Notes: generated by a model not told the origin, from the letters alone. A stretch of DNA of 64,000 nucleotides from an uncultured Corynebacterium sp. (GCF_946998835.1 NZ_CAMQAZ010000014.1:5269-69268); one strand, 5' to 3'. Shown: positions 1-9,818, counted from the first letter of the stretch. Translations and numbers: made by a program.

Positions 1-938
1 TTGTTTACTACCGACCGGAGTGGAAGGACGACCTGTACAAGTACGTCTCCGAGAACTTCGACGGCTACATCTCCCGCGTTAATCCGGGCAACATCCCGGG
101 TGGTGAGAAGGGCTACTTTGAGCTTCTGACTAGTCTTTCGGTCGCTGGCCTGGTCGGTATGTCCACCCCGGGCGAGATGATGGCCTACGGTGCAAAGGAC
201 GCACTGGTCAAGCTCAAGGACACTGACCTGGTTCCTTCCGACACCGCTGCTTACTACGACGTCGAGGCATTCCACAGCACCTTCCCGACCTCTCTGTCCT
301 ACGGTGAGCGCGTCCTCAAGCAGAACCGCGGCTCCACCGGTTCCGGCATCTGGCGTGTGCGCATCGCTGACGAAGAGGTTGCTAAGAACGTTGAGCCGGG
401 CACTCCGCTGCCGCTGGACACCAAGCTGAAGTGCACTGAGGCTGTGGACAACCACACCGAAACCCGCGAGCTCGGCGAGTTCATGGACTTCTGTGATCAG
501 TACATCATCGGCGATAACGGCATGCTCGTGGACATGCGCTTCATGCCGCGCATTGTCGAGGGTGAGATTCGAATTCTGCTGGTCGGCCCGCACCCAGTCT
601 TCGTGGTTCACAAGAAGCCGGCAGAGGGTGGTGACGCCTTCTCGGCAACTCTGTTCTCCGGTGCGAAGTACACCTACAACAAGCCGGAAGAGTGGCAGGA
701 CCTCGTCGACATGTTTGCTGAGGCTCGCCCGGTCATCGCCGAGAACCTCGGTGGCGACAACATTCCGCTGATTTGGACCGCTGACTTCATGCTGGCAGAC
801 GGCGAGAACGGCGAGGACACCTACGTCCTCGGCGAGATCAACTGCTCCTGCGTCGGCTTCACCTCGGAGCTGGACATGGGTATCCAGGAGCTCGTTGCTC
901 AGGAGGCCATCAAGCGCGTCGAGGCTGCTAACAAGTAG
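1..938 (+). CDS. Cj0069 family protein (3' part; 5' end outside window)
   Basis: The reading frame is open from the first bases (codons begin at position 3) to the TAG at 936-938, so the gene starts upstream of the window. The visible roughly 311 residues resemble the Cj0069 family of unknown function, which has an ATP-grasp-like fold; the C-terminal motif LGEINCSCVGF recalls the metal/ATP-binding end of such folds. The first in-window ATG (159) lies in mid-domain and is not the true start. No substrate can be named. A strong terminator follows directly, so it is the last gene of its transcript. Confidence 0.75.
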   Translation, partial: VYYRPEWKDDLYKYVSENFDGYISRVNPGNIPGGEKGYFELLTSLSVAGLVGMSTPGEMMAYGAKDALVKLKDTDLVPSDTAAYYDVEAFHSTFPTSLSYGERVLKQNRGSTGSGIWRVRIADEEVAKNVEPGTPLPLDTKLKCTEAVDNHTETRELGEFMDFCDQYIIGDNGMLVDMRFMPRIVEGEIRILLVGPHPVFVVHKKPAEGGDAFSATLFSGAKYTYNKPEEWQDLVDMFAEARPVIAENLGGDNIPLIWTADFMLADGENGEDTYVLGEINCSCVGFTSELDMGIQELVAQEAIKRVEAANK

Positions 939-952
939 TCTGTACAGCTAAG

Positions 953-980
953 AAAACCGCACCAATTTGGTGCGGTTTTT
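953..980 (+). terminator. Rho-independent terminator after Cj0069-family gene
   Basis: A perfect 11-bp stem (AAAACCGCACC / GGTGCGGTTTT) with a 5-nt loop is followed by a T run. It lies 14 bp after the stop codon. The A run on the other side means it may also stop transcription of maf coming from the minus strand. Confidence 0.9.
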
Positions 981-1003
981 GCTTTACGACGTCCTTGCGA
1001 TGC

Positions 1004-1606
1004 CTACCGATTCCAGAACTGGGAGACCGAATAGCCGTAGCGATACAGAGCTCGGCGCACGACAGGTAGCGACAGTCCGATCACACTGGATGAGTCGCCA
1101 TTGATGCCATCGACAAACCAGCCGCCTAGAGCCTCCAAGGTAAACGCGCCAGCGCACTTCAGTGGCTCGCCCGTCGCTGCATAGGCACGGATGTCCTCTT
1201 CTGGGACTTCAGCGAAATCGAGGGAAGTAATCGCCACCTCAAGGTGCTCGCCCTTTGGGGTCACGACACAGTGACCAGTAATCAGCTCAGCCGTCCGGCC
1301 GCTCTGTTGGTGCCACCGCTCGATGGTCTTTTCTTCCGTGTGGGGCTTGCCCTGCAATTGCCCGTCGAGAAGCAGCATAGAATCCCCGCCGATAACGATG
1401 TCGTTGGGGTAGCCCGGGGCGACAGCGTGGGCCTTGGCCTGTGCGAGTTCCTCGACGATGCGTACCGACGATGCGTCCGGCAGTGCGGCGATGACGGCAT
1501 CTTCGTTGACGTTGGGTGCGACCGTGACGGGCTCGATGCCTGCTGAGCGCAGAATGTGCAGTCGCGAAGGAGACGTGGAAGCCAGGACGATTCGGGGGCT
1601 GCTCAT
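1004..1606 (-). CDS. maf: Maf family nucleoside triphosphate pyrophosphatase
   Basis: This is a 200-residue Maf protein, a nucleotide pyrophosphatase thought to remove modified or non-canonical NTPs. The N-terminus MSSPRIVLASTSPSRLHILR carries the typical LASxSPxR nucleotide-binding motif, and the segments VIGGDSMLLLDG and GKPH match the conserved active-site regions. The longer reading frame to 1681 adds 25 residues that do not look like the family, so ATG 1606 is preferred. In corynebacteria maf lies next to the accE-dtsR-birA cluster; here an ABC operon and a MITE lie between them. Confidence 0.9.
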   Translation of the reverse strand: MSSPRIVLASTSPSRLHILRSAGIEPVTVAPNVNEDAVIAALPDASSVRIVEELAQAKAHAVAPGYPNDIVIGGDSMLLLDGQLQGKPHTEEKTIERWHQQSGRTAELITGHCVVTPKGEHLEVAITSLDFAEVPEEDIRAYAATGEPLKCAGAFTLEALGGWFVDGINGDSSSVIGLSLPVVRRALYRYGYSVSQFWNR

Positions 1607-1833
1607 AGTTTGTAATTTTAGTGAGGTCGGAATGGGAAAGCCTAATTTTTGTGGCAAACATGTGTGGGGTCGGGACTTCATCGGAATCGTGGGAATCCAT
1701 TGCTGGCGCTGTGGTAGGCGTTGACTCTCTGGAAGACAAGAACTAATGCCGACGAGAACTAAAGCTGACCAGGGCTAGTTCAGGTCAGTAATCGGACAAA
1801 TCAGCTGTCACCAACTGACGGCATCCTTCTCGC

Positions 1834-2622
1834 TCAGTCGCGGTCTTTCAATAAATGCCGCTGCCACGATGGGCGCTGTGGAATCACAGCCGGAGCGCCC
1901 AATTCTTCTACCTGCACGGATGCCCCGTATACTTCCGCGATTGTGGCTTCTGTCAGGACCTCGTTAGGGGTGCCAGTGCACACCAATCGGCCGGCGGACA
2001 GCAGTGCAATACGGTCGCTGTACTGGCCCGCCAAAGTCAGGTCGTGTACGGCTGCAATAACGGTTAACCCAGATTCGTGGCGGATATCATCGATCAGTTC
2101 CATCACCTGTTGCGCCATGCCGATATCCAGGGCGGAAGTGGGTTCATCGAGAAGCAGGACATCAGGTTCCTGTGCCAGGGCGCGTGCTAGCACTACTCGT
2201 TGGAGTTCGCCGCCCGAGACGTCGTTAAGCGTGCGCTGTGCATAAGCGACCAAATCCAGACGAGACATCACGGCATCGACGATTCCGCCGTCGCGACCGC
2301 GATACGGAGTGCGACCGAGAGCGATGTAGTCGCGGATTCGTAGCCCCTCCGGGACGATTGGGCGTTGTGGCATGAGTGCGATTTTCTGAGCGAGCTTGCG
2401 GCGTGGAGTATTTCGTGGGCGAATACCCGCGATTTCGATATCGCCGTGGCAACGGTTGAGTCCGGCGATGCAGTGCAGCAGGGTGGATTTGCCGCAACCG
2501 TTCGGGCCGATAAGGCTTAGCCACTCGCCCTTGTGGGCCGATAGCGAAATGTCTCGCAGCGATGGGTCGTCGGCGCCGGGGTAGCGGAATTCGACGTGCT
2601 GACAGTTCAGAAAAAGAGTCAT
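1834..2622 (-). CDS. Iron/heme/cobalamin-type ABC transporter ATP-binding protein (FecE/HmuV-like)
   Basis: The 262-residue ATPase has Walker A GPNGCGKST (about residue 38), a Q loop, signature VSGGELQR and Walker B VLLLDEPTSALD followed by the H-loop region AVHDL. It would power uptake of an iron chelate, heme or cobalamin through the permease encoded just upstream. Its start codon overlaps the permease stop by 4 bp (ATGA type), implying translational coupling. It is the last gene of the minus-strand operon SBP-permease-ATPase. The substrate cannot be read from this subunit. Confidence 0.92.
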   Translation of the reverse strand: MTLFLNCQHVEFRYPGADDPSLRDISLSAHKGEWLSLIGPNGCGKSTLLHCIAGLNRCHGDIEIAGIRPRNTPRRKLAQKIALMPQRPIVPEGLRIRDYIALGRTPYRGRDGGIVDAVMSRLDLVAYAQRTLNDVSGGELQRVVLARALAQEPDVLLLDEPTSALDIGMAQQVMELIDDIRHESGLTVIAAVHDLTLAGQYSDRIALLSAGRLVCTGTPNEVLTEATIAEVYGASVQVEELGAPAVIPQRPSWQRHLLKDRD

Positions 2623-3647
2623 GAGCGTCCCCTCGACTTGCCATACCGACGCAGTAGAAAGAGGAAAAATGGTCCACCAATTGCAGCCGTAACGACGCCT
2701 ACCGGAACCTCAGCGGGTGCCAGTACAGTTCGGCCGACGATGTCCGCTAGCTGTAGGAACATCGCGCCGACAAGAACGACCAGGGGCAGCAATAATCGGT
2801 GCCCGGGGCCGACGAGAAGCCGCAAAGTGTGTGGCACGATGATTCCCACAAACCCAATCAGTCCGGACACGCTCACTGCAGCGGCGGTGATCAGAGTGGC
2901 AGCGCAGACCATCACCACGCGCACAAGCTCCACATTCAGCCCGAGTGACGCTGCTTCGGAATCCCCGACACTCAGCACATCAAGGCTGCGTGACGACGCG
3001 ACGATGACACACACGCCCAGTGCAATCGGTAGCGCCACTGTAAGTACGGATTTCCACGTCGCGGTACCGAGTTGACCGAGCATCCAGCCGTATACCTGTC
3101 GGAGGGAATCTTCGTTGCGCTGCAGTAGAAACTGCTGCATTGCGTTGGCAAAGGCAGCTACCGCCACACCTGCCAAGATGACAGTAACTGGGGAGGAACG
3201 GTCACCCAACGACGTGCCCGCAATGTAAGTGACCGCTACTGCGAGAACGCCTCCGAGGAAGCCGACCAGTGGGATTGCTGCGGCAGCCACGCCGAAGAGG
3301 ATTGCGACCGTCACGGCCAGGGAGGCTCCGGAAGAGATGCCGAGAAGGTATGGGTCCGCCAGCGGATTGCGGAACACCGCTTGGTAAGCCGCACCGGCTG
3401 TGGCCAGCGCCGCGCCGACTAGTGCAGCCATCACTACGCGGGGAAGTCTCACATTAAAGAGGATTGCCGACTCTCGAGCAGTCAGCGCAGCCTCATCCCC
3501 GCCGATGAGGCCACCAGAGAGCGCGTGAAAGACACCCGCTATCGGCAGGGGCGCGGCACCGATGAACACGCCCAGCACAAGTGTTGCCGCTAAGGCAATT
3601 GCGGTAAGGGCAATAGGCACGGTGCCTTTGGAAATGAATGACAACAA
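2619..3647 (-). CDS. FecCD-family ABC transporter permease
   Basis: A 342-residue, highly hydrophobic protein of normal length for the FecCD/BtuC family. The sequences RLPRVVMAALVGAALATAGAAYQAVFRNPLADPYLLGIS (in part) and GLIGFVGIIVPHTLRLLVG are hallmark segments of this family; GFVGIIVPH is the ATPase coupling region. About ten membrane segments are expected. The start is one of two consecutive TTG codons (3647 or 3644); a GAGGA box just upstream suits the second slightly better. It lies between the binding-protein and ATPase genes. Confidence 0.92.
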   Translation of the reverse strand: MLSFISKGTVPIALTAIALAATLVLGVFIGAAPLPIAGVFHALSGGLIGGDEAALTARESAILFNVRLPRVVMAALVGAALATAGAAYQAVFRNPLADPYLLGISSGASLAVTVAILFGVAAAAIPLVGFLGGVLAVAVTYIAGTSLGDRSSPVTVILAGVAVAAFANAMQQFLLQRNEDSLRQVYGWMLGQLGTATWKSVLTVALPIALGVCVIVASSRSLDVLSVGDSEAASLGLNVELVRVVMVCAATLITAAAVSVSGLIGFVGIIVPHTLRLLVGPGHRLLLPLVVLVGAMFLQLADIVGRTVLAPAEVPVGVVTAAIGGPFFLFLLRRYGKSRGRS

Positions 3648-3698
3648 TTCCTCGCTACTGTCTCGTTACTGTGTCGATAACGTGTCGCTAGAGTCTCG

Positions 3699-4604
3699 CT
3701 ACTGAGCCGGTACCGGCACCTGCTGGTACGCCTTCAATGTCTCGGCAATGTCCTGAATAAGCTGTGGAAGCCGCGGACCCCAACGGCTGGCTAGATTTGG
3801 ATCTAGTGGAATGATTTGCTTGTTCTTTACCGCAGCAATCTCGTTCCAACCAGGTCGGGATGCAACGTCTTCCTCGGTCACGCCGCCGGCATCACCATGG
3901 TCGGCTAGGAAAATGAAATCCGGGTTTGCCTGAATAATTGCCTCATTTGTCAGCTGCGGGTAATCATCACCCGGCCCAGCGACGGATTTCAGGCCGAACA
4001 TCGAGTACGCCTGACCAATAAAAGTGGTGTCGCCAGCGCTGTAGAGCGTCGGATCCGCTTCGTGGTAGTAAGACAACTGCGCATTCCGAATCTCCGGGTC
4101 AACACTGTCGACAGTGGCCTCAATCTCTTTCTTCATTCGGCCAACCAGTTTCTGCGCATTATCCGTATGGCCGGTACTCTCACCAACCTGCTCAATCTGG
4201 TCGTATGCCTGCTCAAAAGTTGTGGCAGCGGGAAGGAGCAGCAATTCAATGTCGACAGCATCCAGTGCCGCGCCCAAGCCGTTGGCATCGACGCTGGCAA
4301 TCACCAAATCCGGATCTTCTGCAATCACGGCTTCTGGGTTGGGGGTAAAGCCACTGAAGTCACGGCGTGGAGCGTTCTCCGGGAAGTCGGAAAGCGAGTC
4401 GACAGCAACAACTTGGTCGCCCGCGCCAATCTCATAGAGCGTCTCGGTAGCAGTGGGGGACAGAGAGACGATTCGCTTAGCGACGCTTCCCGAACCTACA
4501 GCCGATTTATCCGAGGGGGTATCGGCGGCATCGTCGGTGGAAGCGCACCCGACGAGGAACAGCATTAGTGCGCATAATCCAGCGGAAAGTGACTTAGTTT
4601 TCAT
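3699..4604 (-). CDS. Iron/cobalamin-type ABC transporter substrate-binding lipoprotein
   Basis: The N-terminus (MKTKSLSAGLCALMLFLVGC) is a lipoprotein signal peptide with lipobox LVGC, so the protein is anchored outside the membrane. The body shows the class III binding-protein pattern: IVSLSPTATETLYEIGAGDQ, then NPEAVIAEDPDLVIAS and GWNEIAAVKNKQI. These resemble BtuF/HmuT/FecB proteins, so the ligand may be heme, a siderophore or a corrinoid. ATG 4604 is preferred to the TTG at 4613. A MITE end lies only 29 bp upstream of the start, so the native upstream region has been displaced; I saw no DtxR-like palindrome in the remaining leader. Confidence 0.9.
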   Translation of the reverse strand: MKTKSLSAGLCALMLFLVGCASTDDAADTPSDKSAVGSGSVAKRIVSLSPTATETLYEIGAGDQVVAVDSLSDFPENAPRRDFSGFTPNPEAVIAEDPDLVIASVDANGLGAALDAVDIELLLLPAATTFEQAYDQIEQVGESTGHTDNAQKLVGRMKKEIEATVDSVDPEIRNAQLSYYHEADPTLYSAGDTTFIGQAYSMFGLKSVAGPGDDYPQLTNEAIIQANPDFIFLADHGDAGGVTEEDVASRPGWNEIAAVKNKQIIPLDPNLASRWGPRLPQLIQDIAETLKAYQQVPVPAQ

Positions 4605-4633
4605 AGCTTTCAATCTTAAATGTCAAAGATAAA

Positions 4634-5093
4634 GGGTTAAGTAGCAAAAGTGTGTCTGATTCAAGACAATCCCGCCGGCCACGTTATGTAAATTGCGCTT
4701 GAACAGGGGGCCTGGACCTTATTTGGGCCTTGGCCTTTTTCAAGCCCGTTTTTTGGTCAATCCACTGGAGCGGCACCCGCATGTGGTAGCCGCATGTACT
4801 GGCCGCATGTTGTAGCCGCATGTGTTGGCTGCATATTGGTGTGCTGGAACAGAAGCGATGGGAAATCAACAACAACCAACAGCGTGGAAGGCGGGGTCCA
4901 CGCCCAGCTCAACGGGCTGCAAATGTGAAACTGTGCAACTTTATAACTCTTTCAAGCTATTTTTCGGGCAATTTTTGACATAAACGCGGTCACTAACTCG
5001 CATTGAGGGCCAAGTAGGGCCAAGTAAGGCTAAGTCGCAAAAGGTGCTCACCCGGCGGCACACCGAGCGGACACGCTTTTTGCTACTTAACCC
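4634..5093. mobile_element. MITE-like non-autonomous transposable element, copy 1 (intact ends and TSD)
   Basis: The 460-bp element has imperfect terminal inverted repeats of about 24 bp: the left end begins GGGTTAAGTAGCAAAA and continues GTGTGTC (4634-4656), and the right end (5070-5093) is its complement apart from one extra A and one base change. It is flanked by a perfect 8-bp duplication AAGATAAA (4626-4633 and 5094-5101). No transposase is encoded; the only ORF (63 codons, minus strand) runs through a short tandem repeat. Related copies are at 12335-12619 and from 63947. An 8-bp duplication fits several families (IS256, IS6, ISL3); which one mobilises it is unknown. Confidence 0.88.
4775..4842. 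repeat. Short tandem repeat inside MITE copy 1
   Basis: Five diverged units of about 13-15 bp built on the core CCGCATGT(g/a)NTGG/TAG lie head to tail. Copy 2 of the element has only a short region with two related CTGCA(c/g)ATGTG motifs in the same relative place, so this part appears to vary in length between copies. Confidence 0.7.
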
Positions 5094-5100
5094 AAGATAA

Positions 5101-5134
5101 AAGCGCCATCACCGAAAAACCGATGATGGCGCTT
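5101..5134 (-). terminator. Terminator of the dtsR1-dtsR2-accE transcript, interrupted in its U tract by the MITE
   Basis: A 10-bp stem AAGCGCCATC / GATGGCGCTT with a 14-nt loop lies 61 bp after the accE stop. Read on the minus strand it is followed by TTATCTT. The distal tract TTTATCTT is the complement of the MITE target duplication AAGATAAA, so the element inserted in the terminator tail. Confidence 0.85.
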
Positions 5135-5195
5135 CGCATTAGCAGATTGACGCAGCTAGCGTGTGGTAACGACTACGCAGTAAGCGGTAGCTGTA

Positions 5196-5456
5196 CTAGT
5201 AGAAATGGACGTTGCGGAATGTGCCCGGCACATACTGGTGCGGCTGGTTGAAGCCCTCTTCCAGCCGACCCCAGTCGTTGCGGGGGCCGTGATCCTCTGA
5301 GGCACCGCCGGCTGCTGCCATGCCCGCGAACAGAAGCGCGAGCGTGGCGGTTTCAGCGTCAGACGGGTTGCCCTTGAGGACGGACATGAACGGTGCAGCC
5401 GGGGCTGCAGCGGCGTCCTTGTCTTCGGGTGCTGGGGTGTTCGTGGAATCGGTCAC
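5196..5456 (-). CDS. accE: Acyl-CoA carboxylase epsilon subunit
   Basis: The 86-residue protein has a disordered Ala/Pro-rich start, a short helix motif [19 protein letters not shown] typical of actinobacterial ACC epsilon subunits, and a C-terminal [21 protein letters not shown] segment. It would bind the beta subunits and stabilise the carboxylase complex. The gene follows dtsR2 with a 4-bp overlap, as in other corynebacteria. Confidence 0.9.
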   Translation of the reverse strand: MTDSTNTPAPEDKDAAAAPAAPFMSVLKGNPSDAETATLALLFAGMAAAGGASEDHGPRNDWGRLEEGFNQPHQYVPGTFRNVHFY

Positions 5457-7081
5457 AGCGGAATGTTCCCATGCTTCTTGGCGGGTACGTTAACAACCTT
5501 GCGATCCAGCAGACGCAGACCTTCGATGATCTGGCCGCGGGTCTCGCTCGGCGGGATAACCGCGTCGATGAAGCCGCGCTCAGCAGCCATGTACGGGTTG
5601 ACCAGGGTGGCCTCGTACTCTGCCTCGTACTCCTTCTGCAGTGCGACGACATCCTTGCCCTCGGCTGCAGCTGCCTTGAGCTCCTTGCGGTAGATGAAGC
5701 CGACAGCGCCGGAAGCGCCCATGACCGCAATTTGAGCGGTCGGCCATGCCAGGTTGATGTCAGCGCCCATGTCCTTGGAACCCATCACGCAGTAAGCTCC
5801 GCCGTATGCCTTACGGGTAATGACGGTGATCTTCGGGACGGTGGCCTCAGCGTATGCGTACAGCAGCTTGGCGCCACGGCGGATGATGCCGTCGAACTCC
5901 TGGTTGGTGCCCGGCAGGAATCCTGGAACGTCAACCAGCATGATGATTGGGATGTTGAAGGCGTCACAGGTGCGGACGAAGCGGGCAGCCTTCTCGGATG
6001 CCTTGATGTCGAGGCAGCCAGCGAACTGAATCGGCTGGTTGGCAACGAAACCGACCGAGCGGCCCTCCACGCGGCCGAAGCCGATGACTACGTTCTGTGC
6101 GTAGTCCTCCTGAATTTCCAGGAAGTCCTCGTCGTCGACCAGGCGGGTGATGACATCCTTGATGTCGTACGGCTGGTTCGGGGAATCCGGGATCAGCGTG
6201 TCGAGCTCGAGGTCGGTCTCAGTGATGTTGTCAGCAATCGAGCCCTCGAACGGCTCAGCCTCCATGCGAGGAGCCTCAGCGCGGTTGTTGGACGGCAGGT
6301 AGCTGACCAGTTCCTGAACGAAGGTCAGGGCGTCTTCATCATCAGCGGCGGTGTAGTGCGAAGTACCGGAGGTGCTCATGTGAGTACCAGCGCCACCCAG
6401 CTCTTCCTGAGTGACCTCTTCGCCGGTGACAGTCTTGATAACGTCCGGGCCGGTGATGAACATCTTGGAAGTGCCATCGACCATGACAATGAAGTCGGTC
6501 AGTGCCGGGGAGTAGACGTGGCCACCAGCGCAAGCACCCATGATCAGCGAAATCTGTGGGATAACGCCCGATGCCTGAGTGTTGCGGAAGAAGATCTGGG
6601 AGTACAGGCCGAGGGAAACAACGCCCTCCTGGATGCGGGCACCCGCACCCTCGTTGATGCCGATAATTGGGACACCGGTCTTGATTGCCAGATCCATGAT
6701 CTTGACAATCTTTTCACCGTAGACCTCACCGAGTGCGCCACCGAAGATGGCGCCGTCCTGCGAGAAGACACAGACTTGGCGGCCATCGATGGTGCCGTAA
6801 CCAGTCACGACACCATCAGTGACAGGGCGCTTGGCGTCGAGGCCAAAGTTCTTGGAGCGGTGACGTGCGAGAGCGTCAACCTCCACGAACGAGCCCTCGT
6901 CCAAGAGGAACTCGATGCGCTCACGAGCGGTCATCTTGCCCTTGTCGTGGACGCGGTCAATACTGGCCTGGCCCATTGGGGCCTGGGTTTCTGCGAGGCG
7001 GGCACGCAGATCGGCCAGTTTTCCAGCAGTAGTGGTCAAATCCGGGGTTTCACCGGTTGATGTATTTGCGGCAGTCGTCAT
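5453..7081 (-). CDS. dtsR2: Acyl-CoA carboxylase beta subunit (DtsR2/AccD2-like)
   Basis: This is the 542-residue carboxyltransferase subunit of a biotin-dependent acyl-CoA carboxylase. Both crotonase-like halves are present: the first contains [19 protein letters not shown] and [13 protein letters not shown], the second [33 protein letters not shown] and [18 protein letters not shown], and it ends [10 protein letters not shown]. It closely resembles C. glutamicum DtsR2 as I remember it. That protein belongs to the carboxylase that makes carboxylated acyl-CoA for mycolate synthesis. ATG 7081 is chosen because the longer frame adds 20 atypical residues. Confidence 0.93.
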   Translation of the reverse strand: MTTAANTSTGETPDLTTTAGKLADLRARLAETQAPMGQASIDRVHDKGKMTARERIEFLLDEGSFVEVDALARHRSKNFGLDAKRPVTDGVVTGYGTIDGRQVCVFSQDGAIFGGALGEVYGEKIVKIMDLAIKTGVPIIGINEGAGARIQEGVVSLGLYSQIFFRNTQASGVIPQISLIMGACAGGHVYSPALTDFIVMVDGTSKMFITGPDVIKTVTGEEVTQEELGGAGTHMSTSGTSHYTAADDEDALTFVQELVSYLPSNNRAEAPRMEAEPFEGSIADNITETDLELDTLIPDSPNQPYDIKDVITRLVDDEDFLEIQEDYAQNVVIGFGRVEGRSVGFVANQPIQFAGCLDIKASEKAARFVRTCDAFNIPIIMLVDVPGFLPGTNQEFDGIIRRGAKLLYAYAEATVPKITVITRKAYGGAYCVMGSKDMGADINLAWPTAQIAVMGASGAVGFIYRKELKAAAAEGKDVVALQKEYEAEYEATLVNPYMAAERGFIDAVIPPSETRGQIIEGLRLLDRKVVNVPAKKHGNIPL

Positions 7082-7186
7082 GCCATCTAGTTTACGTTTC
7101 GAAAACGGGGGGAGGTAGTTGGGGGCAATCGCTGTTAACAAAAGTAGGGGTAGCCACTCGGTTGTTTCGCGGTAAAAAGCCTGCTC

Positions 7187-8827
7187 TTACAGTGGAATGT
7201 TGCCGTGCTTGCGTGCAGGCCAAGGGACTTTCTTGGTAGTTAGAAGGCGCAGATTTTTCATCACCCGAGTTCGTGTCTCGGAGGGGAGGATGACTTCATC
7301 GATTAGCCCCCGTTCGGCGGCACGGTAGGGCGTGAGCATGTGGTGTTCGTACTCCGCCTCCAATTCTGCAATGAGTTTCTTTACGCTTTCGGGAATGCCG
7401 TACTTATCCGCTGCTGGGTCCATTGCGATGGCTGCTTCTGTGGCAGTTTGAATCTCAGCACGGTGAAGGAAACGCACCGCACCGGAGGCTCCCATAACGG
7501 CAATTTGGGCCGTCGGCCATGCGAGGTTTACATCTGCCCCAAGCCCCTTTGATCCCATGACGCAGTACGCGCCGCCGTAGGCCTTGCGTATCGTGACGGT
7601 AATTTTGGGAACGGTGGCCTCTGCATATGCGTAGAGCAGTTTGGCGCCGCGGCGCAGAATTCCCTGATGTTCTTGGTGTGCTCCAGGGAGGAATCCGGGC
7701 ACATCGACAAGAAAGACAAGCGGAATATTGAAGCAGTCGCAAGTGCGGACGAAGCGGGCGGCTTTCTCGGCTGCGTCAATATCCAGGCAGCCGGCAAACT
7801 CCATAGGTTGATTGGCTACAAAGCCCACTGATTGGCCATTAATCCGGCCTAGTCCAATTACGATATTGGTTGCCCTGTTTTCCTGAATTTCCAGGAACTC
7901 CGCATCGTCGCAAAGCGCGTAGATAACGTCATGGATGTCGTATGGAGTCGACGGCGCGTCGGGGACGAGGTGGTCGAGGGCGCGGTCCGAGTCGGTGATG
8001 TCATCGCTGCCATCGGAGTCCCAGCTGGGCGTGCGGGAAGTCGTGTTGTCAGGCAGGTAGTCGAGCAAATCGCAGACCCAATCGAGGCCATCTTGCTCGC
8101 TCGTGGCGGTGTAGTGGGAATTGCCGGCGATTTCCATGTGAGTGTCGGCGCCGCCGAGTTCGTGCTGGCCGATCTTTTCGCCGGTGACCGTCTCAATAAC
8201 ATCGGGGCCGGTGACGAACATGCGGGAGTTGTCTTCAACCATGACAACGAAGTCGGTCAGCGCTGGAGAATAAGCATTCCCGCCCGCGCATGCGCCGAAG
8301 ATGACTGAAATCTGTGGGATGACACCACTGGCTCGGACATTGTGGTGAAAAGTCTGAGCGATGAAGTCAAGCGAGACCGCGCCATCTTGAATGCGGGCGC
8401 CAGCACCTTCGTACATCCCGATAAGCGGACGTCCGGTGGTGATAGCTAGCTGCTGGAGTTTGACCATTTTTTCGCCGTACACCTCTCCGAGGGCACCACC
8501 AAAAATGGTCCCGTCTTGGGAGAAAACGCAGACTTCGCGGCCGTCGATTGTTCCCCAGCCGGTAATGATCCCGTCAGTTACTGGGCGTTTGGCCTCCAGC
8601 CCGAACGCACTGGTTCGATGTCGGGCTAATGCGTCAAATTCGACAAAGGACCCTTTATCGAGCAGGTAGTCAATACGCTCGCGGGCATTCATGCGCTCGG
8701 CAATTTTGAGTTTGTCGTAGCTGCGCGGTCCAAGCGGGGTCTGCGCTGAAGCGCGTCGGCGCAAGAGGTCGTCATTGAGTGACGCGGTCGTTGGAGGCTC
8801 TACCGCAAAACGTGAGGAAAATGTCAT
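7187..8827 (-). CDS. dtsR1: Acyl-CoA carboxylase beta subunit (DtsR1/AccD1-like)
   Basis: A 546-residue paralogue of the neighbouring DtsR2, closest to C. glutamicum DtsR1, the beta subunit associated with acetyl-CoA carboxylase and fatty acid synthesis. Visible family segments are [55 protein letters not shown] and [19 protein letters not shown]. Compared with DtsR2 it has a slightly longer, different linker after the RFLH motif. It lies upstream of dtsR2 and shares a 127-bp divergent promoter region with birA, which encodes the enzyme that biotinylates the partner alpha subunit. Confidence 0.93.
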   Translation of the reverse strand: MTFSSRFAVEPPTTASLNDDLLRRRASAQTPLGPRSYDKLKIAERMNARERIDYLLDKGSFVEFDALARHRTSAFGLEAKRPVTDGIITGWGTIDGREVCVFSQDGTIFGGALGEVYGEKMVKLQQLAITTGRPLIGMYEGAGARIQDGAVSLDFIAQTFHHNVRASGVIPQISVIFGACAGGNAYSPALTDFVVMVEDNSRMFVTGPDVIETVTGEKIGQHELGGADTHMEIAGNSHYTATSEQDGLDWVCDLLDYLPDNTTSRTPSWDSDGSDDITDSDRALDHLVPDAPSTPYDIHDVIYALCDDAEFLEIQENRATNIVIGLGRINGQSVGFVANQPMEFAGCLDIDAAEKAARFVRTCDCFNIPLVFLVDVPGFLPGAHQEHQGILRRGAKLLYAYAEATVPKITVTIRKAYGGAYCVMGSKGLGADVNLAWPTAQIAVMGASGAVRFLHRAEIQTATEAAIAMDPAADKYGIPESVKKLIAELEAEYEHHMLTPYRAAERGLIDEVILPSETRTRVMKNLRLLTTKKVPWPARKHGNIPL

Positions 8828-8954
8828 GTTATGGAATGTAGTGTTTGGAAGGGAAAATAGTAAAGAGGATGATATGTGACGCTTCTCACGTAGCTGAATA
8901 CGAAAAAGTTAGTGTCGAAGTAGTCAATCCCGTGATGGCGCTAGACTGCTGTGC

Positions 8955-9812
8955 ATGACCGACCCGCGAATTATTGCTTCCCGCAAGCCCCTTGATGTCA
9001 CCCGTGTGCGCGCAGCCGCGCCGGGCTGGAATTCCATTGAGGTTGTCGAGACCACTGGTTCGACCAATGCCGACCTTCGGAAGCAGGCGGCAACGGGGCA
9101 GGCAGTGGATCTCAGTGCGCTCATCGCCTCGGAGCAAACCGCAGGGCGTGGTCGCCTGAGTCGTAGTTGGACGGCTCCGAAAGGAGCGTCGATTGCTCTT
9201 AGCGCGCTGCTGCGTCCGGAAGGGCTCGCGCCGGAACAGCTGGGGCTGTTGCCGTTAGTTGCAGGCCTCGCAGTCGTGGACGCCGTCGTGGAGGTTGCAG
9301 GGCTTGTACCTGAGCGCGTTGCGCTGAAGTGGCCGAACGATGTCCTAGTCGACGACCGAAAGCTCTGTGGAATCCTGGTTGAGGCCGCGTCGCTGGTGCC
9401 ACCAATCCTCATTCCGGGGATCGGCATCAATGTCTCTTTGCAGGAAGATGAGCTGCCTGTGCCGCACGCAATTTCGCTGTACCGGGCGGGGGCGGACAAT
9501 CTTGATCGTGATGAAATCTCCGCTGGTGTGCTGCGGGCGCTAGGCCGTCGTCAAGCGCAGTGGCGAAAGGGGGATGCTGGGCTGCTGCGGGATTACGAAG
9601 CGGCGTGTGCGACGATTGGCTCGAACGTGCGCGTGGAGTTGCCGGGGGAGCGCGTGCTGGTAGGCAAGGCGGTTGGCGTGCGTGCCGACGGCGAATTGAT
9701 CGTCACCGACGAAGCTGGCACAAGCCACTTCGTTGCGGCTGGTGACGTATTCCATGTTCGCGCCACTGACGGCGGTTATGCGTCCCCGCAGGCTGACGCG
9801 GAGCAAGGGTAG
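8955..9812 (+). CDS. birA: Biotin--[acetyl-CoA-carboxylase] ligase
   Basis: The 285-residue enzyme attaches biotin to the carboxyl carrier protein of biotin enzymes. The motif TTGSTNADLRKQA, the biotinyl-AMP loop EQTAGRGRLSRSW and the segment LKWPNDVLVDDRKLCGILVE are diagnostic. There is no N-terminal winged helix, so it is a ligase-only (group I) BirA, not a repressor. The C-terminal SH3-like domain is present. It is divergent from dtsR1, a functional pairing, and is followed 6 bp later by the PH-domain gene. Confidence 0.95.
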   Translation: MTDPRIIASRKPLDVTRVRAAAPGWNSIEVVETTGSTNADLRKQAATGQAVDLSALIASEQTAGRGRLSRSWTAPKGASIALSALLRPEGLAPEQLGLLPLVAGLAVVDAVVEVAGLVPERVALKWPNDVLVDDRKLCGILVEAASLVPPILIPGIGINVSLQEDELPVPHAISLYRAGADNLDRDEISAGVLRALGRRQAQWRKGDAGLLRDYEAACATIGSNVRVELPGERVLVGKAVGVRADGELIVTDEAGTSHFVAAGDVFHVRATDGGYASPQADAEQG

Positions 9813-9818
9813 TGCTGC

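Noticed and set aside
4604..4700. DtxR (iron) box near the ABC operon start
   Set aside because: No sequence close to the TTAGGTTAG-type palindrome is present in the short native leader or in the MITE end.
4684..4875. 63-codon minus-strand frame inside MITE copy 1
   Set aside because: It is produced by short tandem repeats, does not exist in copy 2 and is not a transposase.
5393..7060. Long plus-strand reading frame (555 codons) opposite dtsR2
   Set aside because: It is an antisense shadow of a well-conserved carboxylase gene in GC-rich sequence; its product is low in recognisable motifs and there is no ribosome site.
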